64,000 nt of DNA from Cecembia rubra (GCF_003014575.1 NZ_PYGF01000013.1:1-64000), one strand, 5' to 3'. Positions 22,960 through 32,925 are shown, counted from the first letter of the stretch. Made by a program: numbers and translations. The notes: generated by a model not told the origin, from the sequence alone.

Positions 22960-25133
22960 ATATTCCACCAATAAGTAAATTTTAAGGCAATTGATCTATC
23001 TTTTGCCTGAAATGGTGCAGGCAAATAATTGTCAGTGAATACCAGAAAAATATCCGATGCAGGTTTGAATCTCCATTGCAACCTGGTATTCATATTGATA
23101 TTTTCCCTTTGCTCATTGTACTGGAAAAAAGCAGTCAAAAAGAAAGTATTGGTCATAGTCACATCGAATCTCGGACCAATCAACCAAAACCTGGTAACAC
23201 TCCAAGGTTCTGGCAAATGAATCTCATTATAATTGGCATTTAGGCTCAGACTGAAATAGGGCTGAAGCCTGTAGCCGATTTCACCCATAGCATTGTAACG
23301 GTTTCCACTTGCAAAATAACCGCCATACCTTGTCGAAAAGGCATAAGTAAAAATGCTTTGAGGCTTGGACGTATACTCAGTGCCCCATGCATACCACCTG
23401 TGTTCAGTACCTTTAGCTAAAGTATCTCCAAGAAAATTGGTCGGATCAAATGGAGCCAACAATTTGATGTAATCTCTGCCCCCCCATACCACCAAATTGC
23501 TCTGTGACCTGAATCTTACTCTATAGGAAAGCCAGGACTCATTATCTGTTTGGTTTAGTTCTGTATCAAAAAACCTTCTGGAATTAAACTCAGGCCCATG
23601 ACTGAGTACTTTTCTGCTTTTAGGGAAAAACAGATACCCAACAGTAGGATGGATCTTAGTAAATCCCTTTCTGGGCACAAAACCTACCTCAGCAGAATAA
23701 TTTTCAGAAACATATTCCTGTTGCATGTTCCAATACAAATTACCACTGGTATACCTCAGGTTAGCTGCATAGGCTAAGCCCGATCCATCCTGTCCAGAAT
23801 TAAATGATTTTAAAACAAATGCTTTACCTGTCCAGTGATTGTTTGAAGATGCCAAATTAAATTCCATTCCCACATTCCGGTCATAATCAGCAAGTCCAAC
23901 CTTACCTAAATTGGAAGGTGGCCTGAACATTCCTACCTGCCTGTTGACGAAAATGGCGCCAATATTAGATCTTGCAAATACCCTACGTTGTAAAGAAATC
24001 ACTGAAAAATTTTGGGAATCAAGCTCTTTCTCCTCCACTTGGGCGGTTTGCATACTCATAGCTCCAATTCTCCAGTCCTGGTTGATTTTCCCACTCAATC
24101 TCGCTCCAGCTTGAATGGGTGCGTTCAAACCTATTCTCCGGGAAAAAAAAGGACGGATAGTCTCATAACCAAAGTTGGCAAAAAGATCCCCATTTTCGAG
24201 AAAAAACTGCCTTCTTTCGGGAAAAAACAATTCAAATCTATCCAGATTGGTCACTTGCCTATCCACCTCCACTTGGGAAAAATCCGGGTTGATTGTCATG
24301 TCCAGATTCAATGCAGATCCTAATCCAATTTTGGCATCCAAACCATAATCATAACGGTAACTTGAAGATCCGCCTTCACCCCTACTTTGCCTCATACCTC
24401 CCAATCCATATGGGATCAAGGAAATATTGGGGGCTGAAGAGGGCGGGGAATTATCCCATACCAAAACACCCGTATAAGCCAAAGATGCAGAAGGAAATTG
24501 CCTTGGCACAGGGGCCCAACCGGATTTCTCGGTAGTTTTTAGGTCCATCCGGCTAAAATTGATCCCCCATTCTTTGATTCCAGCCTTATATCTGATGGAT
24601 TTAAATGGAATTGCTGCTTCAAAAATCCATCTATCATCATAATTTTTTACTTTGGAAATCCATTTGTTGTCCCAACTCAAATCAACCTTTCCCCCATCAT
24701 ACATAATTCCATCCCATTGGGCACCGGCAGCATTGACTCCAAATGAAAAACCGTTCATCTGGTCTTCAAACGGATCCATAAATAGAAGGAAATTATCATT
24801 CTTTCCAAAAGAAAAATCCCGTCTTAATGATTCAACCATGTATGGCCCCTCAACAGCGTGGTGATTGATGACTAAAATATATAGGTTTTTGTCATCATAA
24901 GCCATGCGTACTTCCGTTTGGACCTTTGAAAAACTTGTGTCCATAGGAGTAATCATAAAAAAATTGTCTGCTGCTTCTGCTCCCTTCCAAGTAAGTTCAT
25001 CCATGACTCCGTCCACAGTGATAGGATCTACTGTTCTGGAAATATGCAACCTATAAGAAGAATTGATTTTTTGGGCATTGACGGCACTTTGGATCCCTAT
25101 TATAAGCAGAACCAAAGGAATTAATTTTTTCAT
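22956..25133 (-). CDS. DUF5916 outer-membrane protein with CBM9-like N-terminal domain
   Basis: 725 residues from ATG at 25131-25133, which starts the signal peptide MKKLIPLVLLIIGIQSAVNA; a longer frame upstream lacks a signal. Residues ~35-230 resemble a family 9 carbohydrate-binding domain (TVDGVMDELTWKGAEAADNF; SFGVNAAGAQWDGIMYDGGK). The rest is a DUF5916 region with many Tyr/Phe/Gly strands and the marker SQVEVDRQVTNLDRFELFFP, then ERRQFFLENGDLF, ending in an aromatic C-terminal strand (FTYWWNI) as in outer-membrane barrels. Function unknown, likely glycan handling at the cell surface. Confidence 0.9.
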   Translation of the reverse strand: MKKLIPLVLLIIGIQSAVNAQKINSSYRLHISRTVDPITVDGVMDELTWKGAEAADNFFMITPMDTSFSKVQTEVRMAYDDKNLYILVINHHAVEGPYMVESLRRDFSFGKNDNFLLFMDPFEDQMNGFSFGVNAAGAQWDGIMYDGGKVDLSWDNKWISKVKNYDDRWIFEAAIPFKSIRYKAGIKEWGINFSRMDLKTTEKSGWAPVPRQFPSASLAYTGVLVWDNSPPSSAPNISLIPYGLGGMRQSRGEGGSSSYRYDYGLDAKIGLGSALNLDMTINPDFSQVEVDRQVTNLDRFELFFPERRQFFLENGDLFANFGYETIRPFFSRRIGLNAPIQAGARLSGKINQDWRIGAMSMQTAQVEEKELDSQNFSVISLQRRVFARSNIGAIFVNRQVGMFRPPSNLGKVGLADYDRNVGMEFNLASSNNHWTGKAFVLKSFNSGQDGSGLAYAANLRYTSGNLYWNMQQEYVSENYSAEVGFVPRKGFTKIHPTVGYLFFPKSRKVLSHGPEFNSRRFFDTELNQTDNESWLSYRVRFRSQSNLVVWGGRDYIKLLAPFDPTNFLGDTLAKGTEHRWYAWGTEYTSKPQSIFTYAFSTRYGGYFASGNRYNAMGEIGYRLQPYFSLSLNANYNEIHLPEPWSVTRFWLIGPRFDVTMTNTFFLTAFFQYNEQRENINMNTRLQWRFKPASDIFLVFTDNYLPAPFQAKDRSIALKFTYWWNI

Positions 25134-25262
25134 CAAATAAGGATAAATGTGCTTGGGTAGCCTAAAAATAGGGAATGCATTTTCCAAAAAAGCAGGTAAT
25201 TCTATCAATGAGCTAAATCAGGTAAGAAAGGAGAATTTCAGGGAATAAAATCAGCTATTCCA

Positions 25263-26003
25263 TTAAAGATTTGAGTCCCAACAGAAATACCTACTGCGGT
25301 AACACTGTATGGCAGTTTCGCCCAATGTTGAACTCAATGAATAATTGGCCATTGCCCCAACTCCGGCTCCAATTACCGGTATTAACTGAGCCAGCTTCGC
25401 CAGATCCATATAGTCCCTATATTCTAACTGAAAGTTCCTCCAATCAAACTCTTTTTCATCTATTTGAAGATTTTCCAAATAACCATCCCAATTTTCGATG
25501 ATCTCAATCGTAAGATTCCTGGTTTCCTGACTTGAAAAAGCAAGTTTGAACACATACAGCATAAAAAGTCTTTCCTGGAATTTTTTTACATCATGACCGT
25601 ATGCAGCAGCTATTTCAAAGAGCATTTTCATTTTTATACTTAAAAAAGCAGGAAAGTCTGCAAGACCTAACCACAGACCTCCTGCCCCAGTAATTGCTCC
25701 CTCCACAGAGGCAGCCCTTCTATAGACTTTGATAATCTTTCTTACTTTCTCTTCCCTTTGGGAAAGATTGGATGCAGCAAAGGGTTTGGGAGTGATGTAC
25801 TTTGTCCCAAAAAGAACTCCCTTGATCATATTTTCTATAGCAAAGGTAATGACCTTATGAACCCTTTCAGGTATAAGGTCATTGATAGCCCTCTGAGTAC
25901 CTTTTGTCAGTTTGTTGACAATGGAAGGTTTCTTCTTAGTTTTATATAACCAAGCAATTAACTCAGCCAATGCTATCTCATCATATTGTTCTGTATAAGC
26001 CAA
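25263..26003 (-). CDS. EcsC-family protein
   Basis: 246 residues. The family signature is clear: SVEGAITGAGGLWLGLADFP then AFLSIKMKMLFEIAAAYG, and the late hydrophobic PVIGAGVGAMANYSLS. EcsC proteins are membrane-associated and often linked to ABC export or envelope stress; their chemistry is unknown. The start is TTG at 26001-26003, supported by GAGGA about 8 bases upstream and the lack of an upstream Met in frame. Confidence 0.85.
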   Translation of the reverse strand: MAYTEQYDEIALAELIAWLYKTKKKPSIVNKLTKGTQRAINDLIPERVHKVITFAIENMIKGVLFGTKYITPKPFAASNLSQREEKVRKIIKVYRRAASVEGAITGAGGLWLGLADFPAFLSIKMKMLFEIAAAYGHDVKKFQERLFMLYVFKLAFSSQETRNLTIEIIENWDGYLENLQIDEKEFDWRNFQLEYRDYMDLAKLAQLIPVIGAGVGAMANYSLSSTLGETAIQCYRSRYFCWDSNL

Positions 26004-26062
26004 AAGCAGTCCTCGTTTCTAACTATAAAGAAACGATTTTACTTTGGAAATAATCACAGTAA

Positions 26063-26452
26063 TTACCCAAATTTCCTGAGGTAATTTTCTCCGATATCCC
26101 TTAATACCAATATCCATCCATTACTAAGGTCCAAGTAACCATATTCAAAATTAAACCAGATTAATTTATCTTTTCCTAACAAAAAATGATGGGTATGATA
26201 TTTGAAATTATATCCCATCAACGACAACCTATCCTTCTGAAACTTTACAGATTCTTCCCCATCTTTCAATACCTTGGATAAAATCCTTCTGTTTCTCATC
26301 AAAATGTTTCTGATCAGGTTCACCTCATCTTCCACATCTTTTCTCCGGCCATTATTATAACCGCTCCTACAATTGTCTCCACAAAATCTCTTGTCCGCCC
26401 TACCATAAATCGCTGAATTACAGTAGAGGCAATGTCTCTTTAACCTGTGCAT
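26063..26452 (-). CDS. Small zinc-ribbon protein
   Basis: 129 residues. An N-terminal zinc-binding knuckle has Cys8, Cys11, Cys24 and Cys28 (CLYCNSAIYGRADKRFCGDNC), followed by a basic stretch (RSGYNNGRRKD) and a predicted helical then beta C-terminus. Similar short proteins with this ribbon are widespread in Bacteroidota without a known role; nucleic-acid or protein binding is only a guess. Confidence 0.75.
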   Translation of the reverse strand: MHRLKRHCLYCNSAIYGRADKRFCGDNCRSGYNNGRRKDVEDEVNLIRNILMRNRRILSKVLKDGEESVKFQKDRLSLMGYNFKYHTHHFLLGKDKLIWFNFEYGYLDLSNGWILVLRDIGENYLRKFG

Positions 26453-26520
26453 TTAAAAATAATTTAAGTTGAAGAACAGATTGTGCTGGGACGAGCAAAT
26501 TAGTCAAAAGAAAATTTCTA

Positions 26521-26547
26521 AAAAATACCTAACATTAGGTATTTTTT
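26521..26547 (-). terminator. Terminator downstream of acnA
   Basis: Stem AATACCTAA / TTAGGTATT with a two-base loop and A/T runs on both sides, 57 bp beyond the acnA stop on the minus strand. Confidence 0.65.
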
Positions 26548-26603
26548 ACTCAGAATAATGGAAATTTCAGTTTCCTAATCCTCTAAATTGGATTTTATGC
26601 ATT

Positions 26604-29378
26604 TTATCTTTTCAGAAAATCTCTCAGTACGTAATGCAAAATTCCTCCGTTTTTGTAATACGCTACCTCAATCAATGAATCAAGACGACTGATAACCTCA
26701 AATTCAAAATCCGATTTGCCTTCCATTTGAACTTTTATTTTAAGTCTTTTCAGGGCTGATAATCCATCACTTATACCATGTATATGAAAAGTCTCTTTAC
26801 CGGTCAATCCCAAACCTTCAGCGCTTTCTCCCGTCAAATACTGTAAAGGAAGAATTCCCATTCCTACTAAATTGCTTCTGTGGATCCTTTCATAGCTTTC
26901 TGCCAAAACAGCCTTCACTCCTAAAAGGTTGGTACCTTTTGCCGCCCAATCTCTTGAAGATCCGCTACCATATTCTTTGCCGGCCAATACAATTAGCGGG
27001 ATACTCTCCTCTTTATATTTTTGGGAAGCATCAAAAACCGACATTTCTTCCCCAGAAGGAATATGCAAAGTAAAACCTCCTTCCCTACTCACCAGTTGAT
27101 TTTTTATCCTGACATTGGCAAAAGTTCCCCTGACCATGACTTCATCATTGCCCCTTCTGGAACCATAAGAGTTGAAATCTGATTTGTCCACTCCCCTTTG
27201 AACAAGGTACTGTCCTGCTGGACTATTTTCCGAAAAAGACCCTGCAGGTGAAATATGGTCAGTAGTGATGGAATCTCCCAGTTTGAGCAAAACCTTTGCT
27301 CCAATGATATCCTTTGGTTCATCAACAGTCTCCGAAATTCCTCTGAAAAATGGAACTTCCTTAATATAGGTACTCTCCTTAGACCATTGGTAAACCTGAT
27401 CTTCTGGCACCTTCAATTGTTGCCACATCTGATTTCCTTCAAAAATCTCTCCGTAATTTTTTTCAAAATCCATTGGTGACAGGACCTTGGACATAACTTC
27501 AAAAATTTCATCATTGGAAGGCCATATATCCCTGAGATAGACTGGTTCAAGATTTGGATCGTAACCTAATGGTTCATGTTCCAAATCCACATCTACTCTC
27601 CCTACCAAGGCATATGCCACTACCAGCATAGGTGACATCAGGTAATTCATTTTTACCTGGGGATGTACCCTGGCTTCAAAATTTCTGTTGCCTGACAAAA
27701 CTGAACTTACAATCAGATCATTAGATTCAACTGCCTGGGCAATATGTCTGGGAAGTGGACCTGAGTTCCCTATACAAGAGGTACAGCCAAAACCTACCAC
27801 ATGAAATCGAAGTGCCTCTAAGTCATCCAAAAGATTGGCTTTTTCAAGGTAATCTGTAACCACTTTAGAACCAGGGGCCAGTGAAGTCTTTACCCAAGGT
27901 TTCACATCCAACCCCCTTTCTCTTGCCTTTTTTGCTATCAATCCCGCACCTAACATCACGGAAGGATTGGAAGTATTGGTACAAGAAGTAATGGCTGCAA
28001 TTACGATGGATCCATCATGAAGGACAAATTCCTCATTATGCAGCTTTACCGCTACTGTTTTTAAACCTTTTTTGACTTTGGTCTCGTATTCTACATCCAA
28101 CAAACTTTCTCTGCCACTTTCTGAAGGTTGGCTTCCTCCTTCTTCAAACCACCTACTCACATCCCTCTTATCAATGGGTATATATTCCCTACCATGGGCT
28201 TTGGCAAGGATTTCGCCAAATTTCTGTTTAAATTCCCTAAGCAATATTTTATCCTGAGGTCTCTTGGGGCCCGAGACAGTTGGCTCCACAGTACTCAGAT
28301 CAAGTTCCACAATTGAACTGTACTTTATTTTTCCCTCCCCTTCTCTCCAAAGCATATTGGCCTTACAATAAGCTTCAACTAAGTCAATCTGCTCCTCTGA
28401 TCGATTGGTCTTCTGCATATAATCCAATGTCCTTTCATCTATTGGAAAATAAGTAACCGTACAACCAAATTCCGGTGACATATTGGAAATGGTCGCCCGG
28501 TCAGGAACAGTCAATGTATCGAGTCCCGAGCCAAAAACTTCGACAAATTTCCCAACTACGCCATGCTTCCTCAATAATTCTGTAATGGTCAAAACCATAT
28601 CAGTTGCGGTAGTACCAATCGGAAGTTTTCCTTTCAACTTCAATCCCACTACCTCCGGCATTATAAAATAAATCGGTTGGCCCAAAATTGCAGCTTCGGC
28701 CTCAATTCCACCCACTCCCCAGGCAATGACGCCTATCCCATTGACCATAGGCGTATGGGAGTCTGTACCTACCAAAGTATCAGGGAAAACCTTTCCTTCT
28801 TTGGCGATGACCCCTTGAGCCAGATATTCTAAATTAACTTGATGACAAATACCCATTCCCGGGGGCACAACTGAAAAATTATCAAAGGCCTTTTGAGCCC
28901 ATTTCAGAAATTGGTACCGTTCACCATTTCGCTCATACTCTACTTCTACATTTTTCTGATAGGAATAATTCGTTCCAAAATAATCCACTTGTACCGAGTG
29001 GTCGATGACCAAATCCACAGGAATCAAAGGATTAATCTTTTGCGGGTCCTTACCCTTACGGACTGCCTCTGCCCTCAATGAGGCAATATCCACTACGGCT
29101 GGTACTCCCGTAAAGTCCTGCATCAATACCCTTGCAGGCTTGAAAGGAATATCTTTATCTGAAGGTTCGGGAGACCAAGAGGCCAAGGTCTCAATATGCT
29201 CTTTGGTTATACCAAAGTCATCAAAATTCCTTAAAGCATTTTCCAATAGTATCCTAATGGAAAAAGGCAGGCTTTCGATATCAAAACCCGCCTTGGTCAA
29301 ACCTTCAAAACTCCAGTATTGGAATTCTCCTTTATTGGTTTTTAATGATTTTATGGAGTTAAATGGATCTCGGGACAT
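26604..29378 (-). CDS. acnA: Aconitate hydratase, AcnA/IRP type
   Basis: 924 residues from ATG at 29376-29378 (MSRDPFNSIKSL, the family start; an upstream frame adds 13 residues). It interconverts citrate and isocitrate in the TCA cycle with a [4Fe-4S] cluster. Visible motifs: PDTLVGTDSHTPMVNGIGVI, AITSCTNTSNPSVMLGAG (cluster Cys ~464), GFGCTSCIGNSGPL (the other two Cys ~530 and 533), and the swivel domain GAKVLLKLGDSITTDHISPA and AGKEYGSGSSRDWAAKGTNL. Monocistronic, with a terminator at 26521-26547. Confidence 0.97.
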   Translation of the reverse strand: MSRDPFNSIKSLKTNKGEFQYWSFEGLTKAGFDIESLPFSIRILLENALRNFDDFGITKEHIETLASWSPEPSDKDIPFKPARVLMQDFTGVPAVVDIASLRAEAVRKGKDPQKINPLIPVDLVIDHSVQVDYFGTNYSYQKNVEVEYERNGERYQFLKWAQKAFDNFSVVPPGMGICHQVNLEYLAQGVIAKEGKVFPDTLVGTDSHTPMVNGIGVIAWGVGGIEAEAAILGQPIYFIMPEVVGLKLKGKLPIGTTATDMVLTITELLRKHGVVGKFVEVFGSGLDTLTVPDRATISNMSPEFGCTVTYFPIDERTLDYMQKTNRSEEQIDLVEAYCKANMLWREGEGKIKYSSIVELDLSTVEPTVSGPKRPQDKILLREFKQKFGEILAKAHGREYIPIDKRDVSRWFEEGGSQPSESGRESLLDVEYETKVKKGLKTVAVKLHNEEFVLHDGSIVIAAITSCTNTSNPSVMLGAGLIAKKARERGLDVKPWVKTSLAPGSKVVTDYLEKANLLDDLEALRFHVVGFGCTSCIGNSGPLPRHIAQAVESNDLIVSSVLSGNRNFEARVHPQVKMNYLMSPMLVVAYALVGRVDVDLEHEPLGYDPNLEPVYLRDIWPSNDEIFEVMSKVLSPMDFEKNYGEIFEGNQMWQQLKVPEDQVYQWSKESTYIKEVPFFRGISETVDEPKDIIGAKVLLKLGDSITTDHISPAGSFSENSPAGQYLVQRGVDKSDFNSYGSRRGNDEVMVRGTFANVRIKNQLVSREGGFTLHIPSGEEMSVFDASQKYKEESIPLIVLAGKEYGSGSSRDWAAKGTNLLGVKAVLAESYERIHRSNLVGMGILPLQYLTGESAEGLGLTGKETFHIHGISDGLSALKRLKIKVQMEGKSDFEFEVISRLDSLIEVAYYKNGGILHYVLRDFLKR

Positions 29379-29492
29379 GACGTTTAGGGGTTTAAATGGA
29401 TCATTAAAAAAATACAATACCCTTAAATTTAATCATTTAGGCCGAAAAAACCGCGCTTAATCCTAATGAAAACAGAATTTATTAAAAAATAA

Positions 29493-29519
29493 TGGCCAAA
29501 CTTTTAGAGAAATTTGGCC
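29493..29519 (-). terminator. Probable terminator of the mla-type operon
   Basis: GGCCAAA...TTTGGCC around a 12-base loop, followed on the minus strand by an A/T-rich run with six T. The loop is long, so confidence is moderate. Confidence 0.45.
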
Positions 29520-29551
29520 CAAATATTTACACCTTCAACGGTGTTCTATAA

Positions 29552-30523
29552 TCAGTTATTTTCTTTCGCCTTGTTCATCCGCTTAAATCCTTTCCTAAAA
29601 GGCCAGGTATATTCCAATGCCTCCAGTCCCCTGTTTAAGTTCATCGTAGAACTATCTGCATAAATCAATGTATGCTTCAGTCTTGATGCAAATTCCTCAT
29701 CATTGAGAACCATACCCAATGCATTGCTTTTATCATTTAATTTGTAAGTGACTTCATTGAGATTTTCTGTCAGCACCTTAGCATTATCTGCAGTTGCCTG
29801 TAGCCCCTGAATGGACGTTTGAAGATTTTTATATAGTTCCTTATCGTTCATCAGGTCATGGACCAAGTTACCTTCCTTGTTCAGGCTAGATGAAAACTTA
29901 TTCAACTCCACCAACATCCTATTGCTATTAACCGAAGCTTTTTCCAAATTACTCAATATGCTTTTGAAATTATCAGCGAGGACACTATCAGTCATCACTG
30001 CACCAACAATTCCTTCCCCCTGAGCAATTTTGCTTGTCAAAACTTTTAAATTCTCTGTGATCGTAACAAGGTTCTTATTATTTTCCTGTAAAGTCTCCAT
30101 CATTTTGTCCGTATCCAATGGCATTTCAGACATAAGCCTGTCTCCATTTTCAACTGGTGGTGCCTGCGTAGTTCCTCCGTATATAACAATAATTTTGTTT
30201 CCTATCAGACCGTCTGAACTAATCGTTGCTTTTGAGTCTTTCCTGATATATTCCCTAACTTTTTCCTCCACATTCATTACAATCTCCACCTGGGAATCTC
30301 CAAAAAAATTGATTCTTCTCACAGTTCCGATCTTCACTCCAGAAAACCACACATTGTTCCCTGCCTGAAGGCCTGCTACATCATCAAAAACAGTGGTCAG
30401 CTGAATACTTTTCACAAATTTCTTTTGCTGCCCACCTAAGGTTAAAACACCCGTAATAAAGATGATAATGCCGATCAGAACAAAAATGCCTACAATGACG
30501 GATTTTTTATTATCGTTTCTCAT
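29552..30523 (-). CDS. mlaD: MCE/MlaD-family lipid-binding protein
   Basis: 323 residues: N-terminal transmembrane helix (SVIVGIFVLIGIIIFITGVL, residues ~8-27), then the MCE domain (TTVFDDVAGLQAGNNVWFSG then VKIGTVRRINF) and a long helical C-terminus. MlaD-type proteins form a periplasmic ring that passes phospholipids between membranes, with the ABC partners encoded just upstream. The start overlaps the stop of the ATPase gene by one base. No mlaB or mlaC homologue is adjacent, as is usual in Bacteroidota. Confidence 0.92.
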   Translation of the reverse strand: MRNDNKKSVIVGIFVLIGIIIFITGVLTLGGQQKKFVKSIQLTTVFDDVAGLQAGNNVWFSGVKIGTVRRINFFGDSQVEIVMNVEEKVREYIRKDSKATISSDGLIGNKIIVIYGGTTQAPPVENGDRLMSEMPLDTDKMMETLQENNKNLVTITENLKVLTSKIAQGEGIVGAVMTDSVLADNFKSILSNLEKASVNSNRMLVELNKFSSSLNKEGNLVHDLMNDKELYKNLQTSIQGLQATADNAKVLTENLNEVTYKLNDKSNALGMVLNDEEFASRLKHTLIYADSSTMNLNRGLEALEYTWPFRKGFKRMNKAKENN

Positions 30524-31272
30524 TATTTGATGAAGTTATAGTCATAGAATGATTTAATATTAGGATCACTTGCATTTTCAAACACATCTTCAAATGAACC
30601 TACTGCTTTAAATTGTCCTTTTACCAAAACTGCCATCCTGTCTCCTGTTACTTTGGCACAGGTAAGGTCGTGGGTAATGACAATAGAAGAGGTCTTATAT
30701 TCCTCCCTCACCTGATTGATCAGGTTGTTGATATCAATACAGGTAATTGGATCCAAACCTGCGGTTGGCTCATCATAAAACATAATCTCAGGGTTAAGAA
30801 TCAATGTTCTTGCCACACCTATCCTTTTCTTCTGACCTCCGGAAAGTTCCGAAGGCATTTGATTGATGGTATTGGGTAAACCCACGGAATCAAGGAGACG
30901 TTCTACTTTGTAATCTATTTCCTTTCTGCTAAGATTTTTGACATTTCTGGTAAGTGGGAATTCCAGGTTTTCTCTAACAGTCATACTATCGTAGAGCGCT
31001 GATGCCTGGAAAGCAAAACCTATCTTAAGCCTGAGCTGATTCAGTTCCCTAAGATTCAACTTTGAAAGGTCCTTGCCCAAAATCTTAATGTAGCCTTCAT
31101 CTTGCTTAAGTAGCTGTACCAATATTTTGATCAATACTGATTTTCCACTACCTGACTTTCCCAATACTACCAGGTTTTCCCCTTTGTACAAATCAAGATC
31201 AACACCTCTCAAGACATCATTGTCGCCGAATGATTTATACAGGTTTCTTATTTCAATAACTGACTCCCTCAT
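30523..31272 (-). CDS. mlaF: ABC transporter ATPase, MlaF type
   Basis: 249 residues. Walker A GKSGSGKSVLIK (~residues 37-48), Q-loop IGFAFQASALYDSMTVREN, signature LSGGQKKRIGVARTL, Walker B MFYDEPTAGLDPIT and the switch His in ITHDL. The ALYDS sequence after the Q-loop is characteristic of MlaF-like lipid transporters. It energises the permease encoded immediately upstream (3-bp gap). Confidence 0.93.
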   Translation of the reverse strand: MRESVIEIRNLYKSFGDNDVLRGVDLDLYKGENLVVLGKSGSGKSVLIKILVQLLKQDEGYIKILGKDLSKLNLRELNQLRLKIGFAFQASALYDSMTVRENLEFPLTRNVKNLSRKEIDYKVERLLDSVGLPNTINQMPSELSGGQKKRIGVARTLILNPEIMFYDEPTAGLDPITCIDINNLINQVREEYKTSSIVITHDLTCAKVTGDRMAVLVKGQFKAVGSFEDVFENASDPNIKSFYDYNFIK

Positions 31273-31275
31273 AGT

Positions 31276-32061
31276 TTATGCATATCGGATGGCATTGACA
31301 ATCTGTAGTGCCAGAAGTTCTTCAATAAAAATCAGAAACATAGACATGACCACAGATGAATTGGCAGCCTGCCCTACACCTTCAGTACCTTTAGTAGAAT
31401 TGTATCCCTTATAACAGCCCACAATTCCAATCGTAAATCCAAACACCAAGGATTTGATTACAGAAGAGAAAATATCCAGAAAAGAAATTGACTCAAAAAC
31501 CTGTACGAAAAACGTAGAAAGGGAAACAAGCTCATTTTGGTTGACATTGATGAAAGAGCCCATCAAAGCCACAAAATCAGTATACATCACCAATACCGGA
31601 ATCATAAAGGTAGTGGCCAATGTCCTGGTTATAACCAAATACTTAAATGGATTGATAGCGGATACCTCCATGGCATCAATCTGTTCGGTCACTTTCATAG
31701 AGCCCAGCTCTGCTCCTATACTGGAGCCCACTTTACCTGCAGCGATAAGTGCTGTTACCAATGGACCTAAGGCCCGCACCACTGCAATTGAAATCAAGGC
31801 AGGCAGCCAGGATGTAGCTCCAAATTCTGCCAAAGAAGGACGGGACTGATTGGTAAATACTATCCCTATAATAAATCCCGTTAGGGAGATCAAAGGCAGG
31901 GACCTATAACCTATTTCATAACACTGCCGGAGGATTTCTTTGAATTCATAAGGAGGAAACCAAACCTCCTGAAAAAATCGCTTAACAAACGCAAAAGCAT
32001 CTGCCAGACCTCTGAAAAAATTATCCAACTTTTTGCTTAAGACCGGGCGCTTATCTTTCAT
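31276..32061 (-). CDS. mlaE: ABC transporter permease, MlaE type
   Basis: 261 residues with five to six hydrophobic helices; MlaE-family marks are LPLISLTGFIIGIVFTNQSR, ALGPLVTALIAAGKVGSSIG and AELGSMKVTEQIDAMEVSAI. It is the inner-membrane permease of the lipid transporter. First gene of the mlaEFD run. Confidence 0.93.
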   Translation of the reverse strand: MKDKRPVLSKKLDNFFRGLADAFAFVKRFFQEVWFPPYEFKEILRQCYEIGYRSLPLISLTGFIIGIVFTNQSRPSLAEFGATSWLPALISIAVVRALGPLVTALIAAGKVGSSIGAELGSMKVTEQIDAMEVSAINPFKYLVITRTLATTFMIPVLVMYTDFVALMGSFINVNQNELVSLSTFFVQVFESISFLDIFSSVIKSLVFGFTIGIVGCYKGYNSTKGTEGVGQAANSSVVMSMFLIFIEELLALQIVNAIRYA

Positions 32062-32114
32062 AAAATCTTAATTCTTTTTCTAACGAAACGCTAAAATAGG
32101 CAAAACAATTGAGC

Positions 32115-32495
32115 TTACGGAACAATACCCAAAATCTCAGACATAATTTCGTTCTTTAAAGGCTTGATTAAAAACCCGGATACCAATGAATAATTCAAAC
32201 TCATCTCTATATCTACGGGGTCCATAGAGGAAGTCAACATCTTTACTTCAATACTTTTCTCTTTTTGACCAAGTAGATCCAAAAACTCCCATCCGGTCAT
32301 CTCCGGCATATTGACATCCAAAATCAAAAGGTCAGCTTCATTGCCATCCAACCATTCTAAAGCATTATACGGATTTTCAAAAAAGAAAAGCTCAATGTCC
32401 GGTTTTAGCCGCTGCAGATTCTTCCGGTTGATCATATGCTGTATGGTATCGTCATCAACAAAAATTATTCTGTTTACCATTCTGCTCATTACCAT
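32115..32495 (-). CDS. Stand-alone response-regulator receiver protein
   Basis: 126 residues from the most upstream Met; Met3 (32489) or Met6 (32480, MVNRIIFVDDD) are equally good starts. Receiver hallmarks: acidic triad VDDD, phospho-acceptor Asp60 in LLILDVNMPEMTG, Thr/Ser switch MLTSS and Lys in FLIKPLKN. There is no output domain, so it probably works by protein contact in a phosphorelay or with a partner kinase elsewhere. A long upstream region with dyad elements (32622-32713) may control it. Confidence 0.88.
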   Translation of the reverse strand: MVMSRMVNRIIFVDDDTIQHMINRKNLQRLKPDIELFFFENPYNALEWLDGNEADLLILDVNMPEMTGWEFLDLLGQKEKSIEVKMLTSSMDPVDIEMSLNYSLVSGFLIKPLKNEIMSEILGIVP

Positions 32496-32621
32496 TATTT
32501 ATAAAATTCTGACAATTATTCTCTCTCTATTCAAGTAGTATTCTAGGGACCTCTAACCGATCTGGAAAAAGTGGTTTAAATGTACAAATTAATTGACATT
32601 ATCTCAGGCAGGAACAAAAAA

Positions 32622-32713
32622 TTTAGGCTAAAATGATTTTTTAGTCATAGCTAATTTTTTTAGCCTAGACAAATTTAGGTTAGACTAATATTGATTTAAA
32701 TAATTTTAAATCA
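32622..32713. promoter_or_regulatory. Repeated TTTAG(G/C)(C/T)TA motifs plus a 22-bp inverted repeat
   Basis: TTTAGGCTAAAA at 32622, its near-complement TTTAGCCTAGAC at 32659-32670, and TTTAGGTTAGAC at 32674-32685, followed by TGATTTAAA-TAAT-TTTAAATCA (32692-32713). The 430-bp gap between the receiver gene and floA contains no gene; these elements and the terminator at 32842-32874 are what it holds. They lie 127-218 bp upstream of the receiver gene. Regulatory role is inferred. Confidence 0.35.
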
Positions 32714-32841
32714 GCACATTAAGAATCACTTTCTTAATTTAAAATTGAAGATCTATTTAGCAACTAGTAGTTGAGGGGATATAATTATCAATGTATGGAT
32801 TTAGCTGGACAACCAGGCTGGTTCAGCAGTCTTGAAAGGTC

Positions 32842-32874
32842 AAAAAAAATCCGGCTGATTGGTTCAGCCGGATT
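32842..32874 (-). terminator. Terminator of the nfeD-floA operon
   Basis: AATCCGGCTGA / TCAGCCGGATT stem (11 bp) with a 5-base loop, then eight T on the minus strand, about 52 bp after the floA stop. Confidence 0.85.
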
Positions 32875-32925
32875 AAAACTCTCCCGGATAATTCCGGATT
32901 TATCTTCCAGGATTCCGTATTATTC

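Noticed and set aside
29005-29460. 151-residue plus-strand frame opposite acnA
   Set aside because: Antisense shadow of a highly conserved aconitase coding region.
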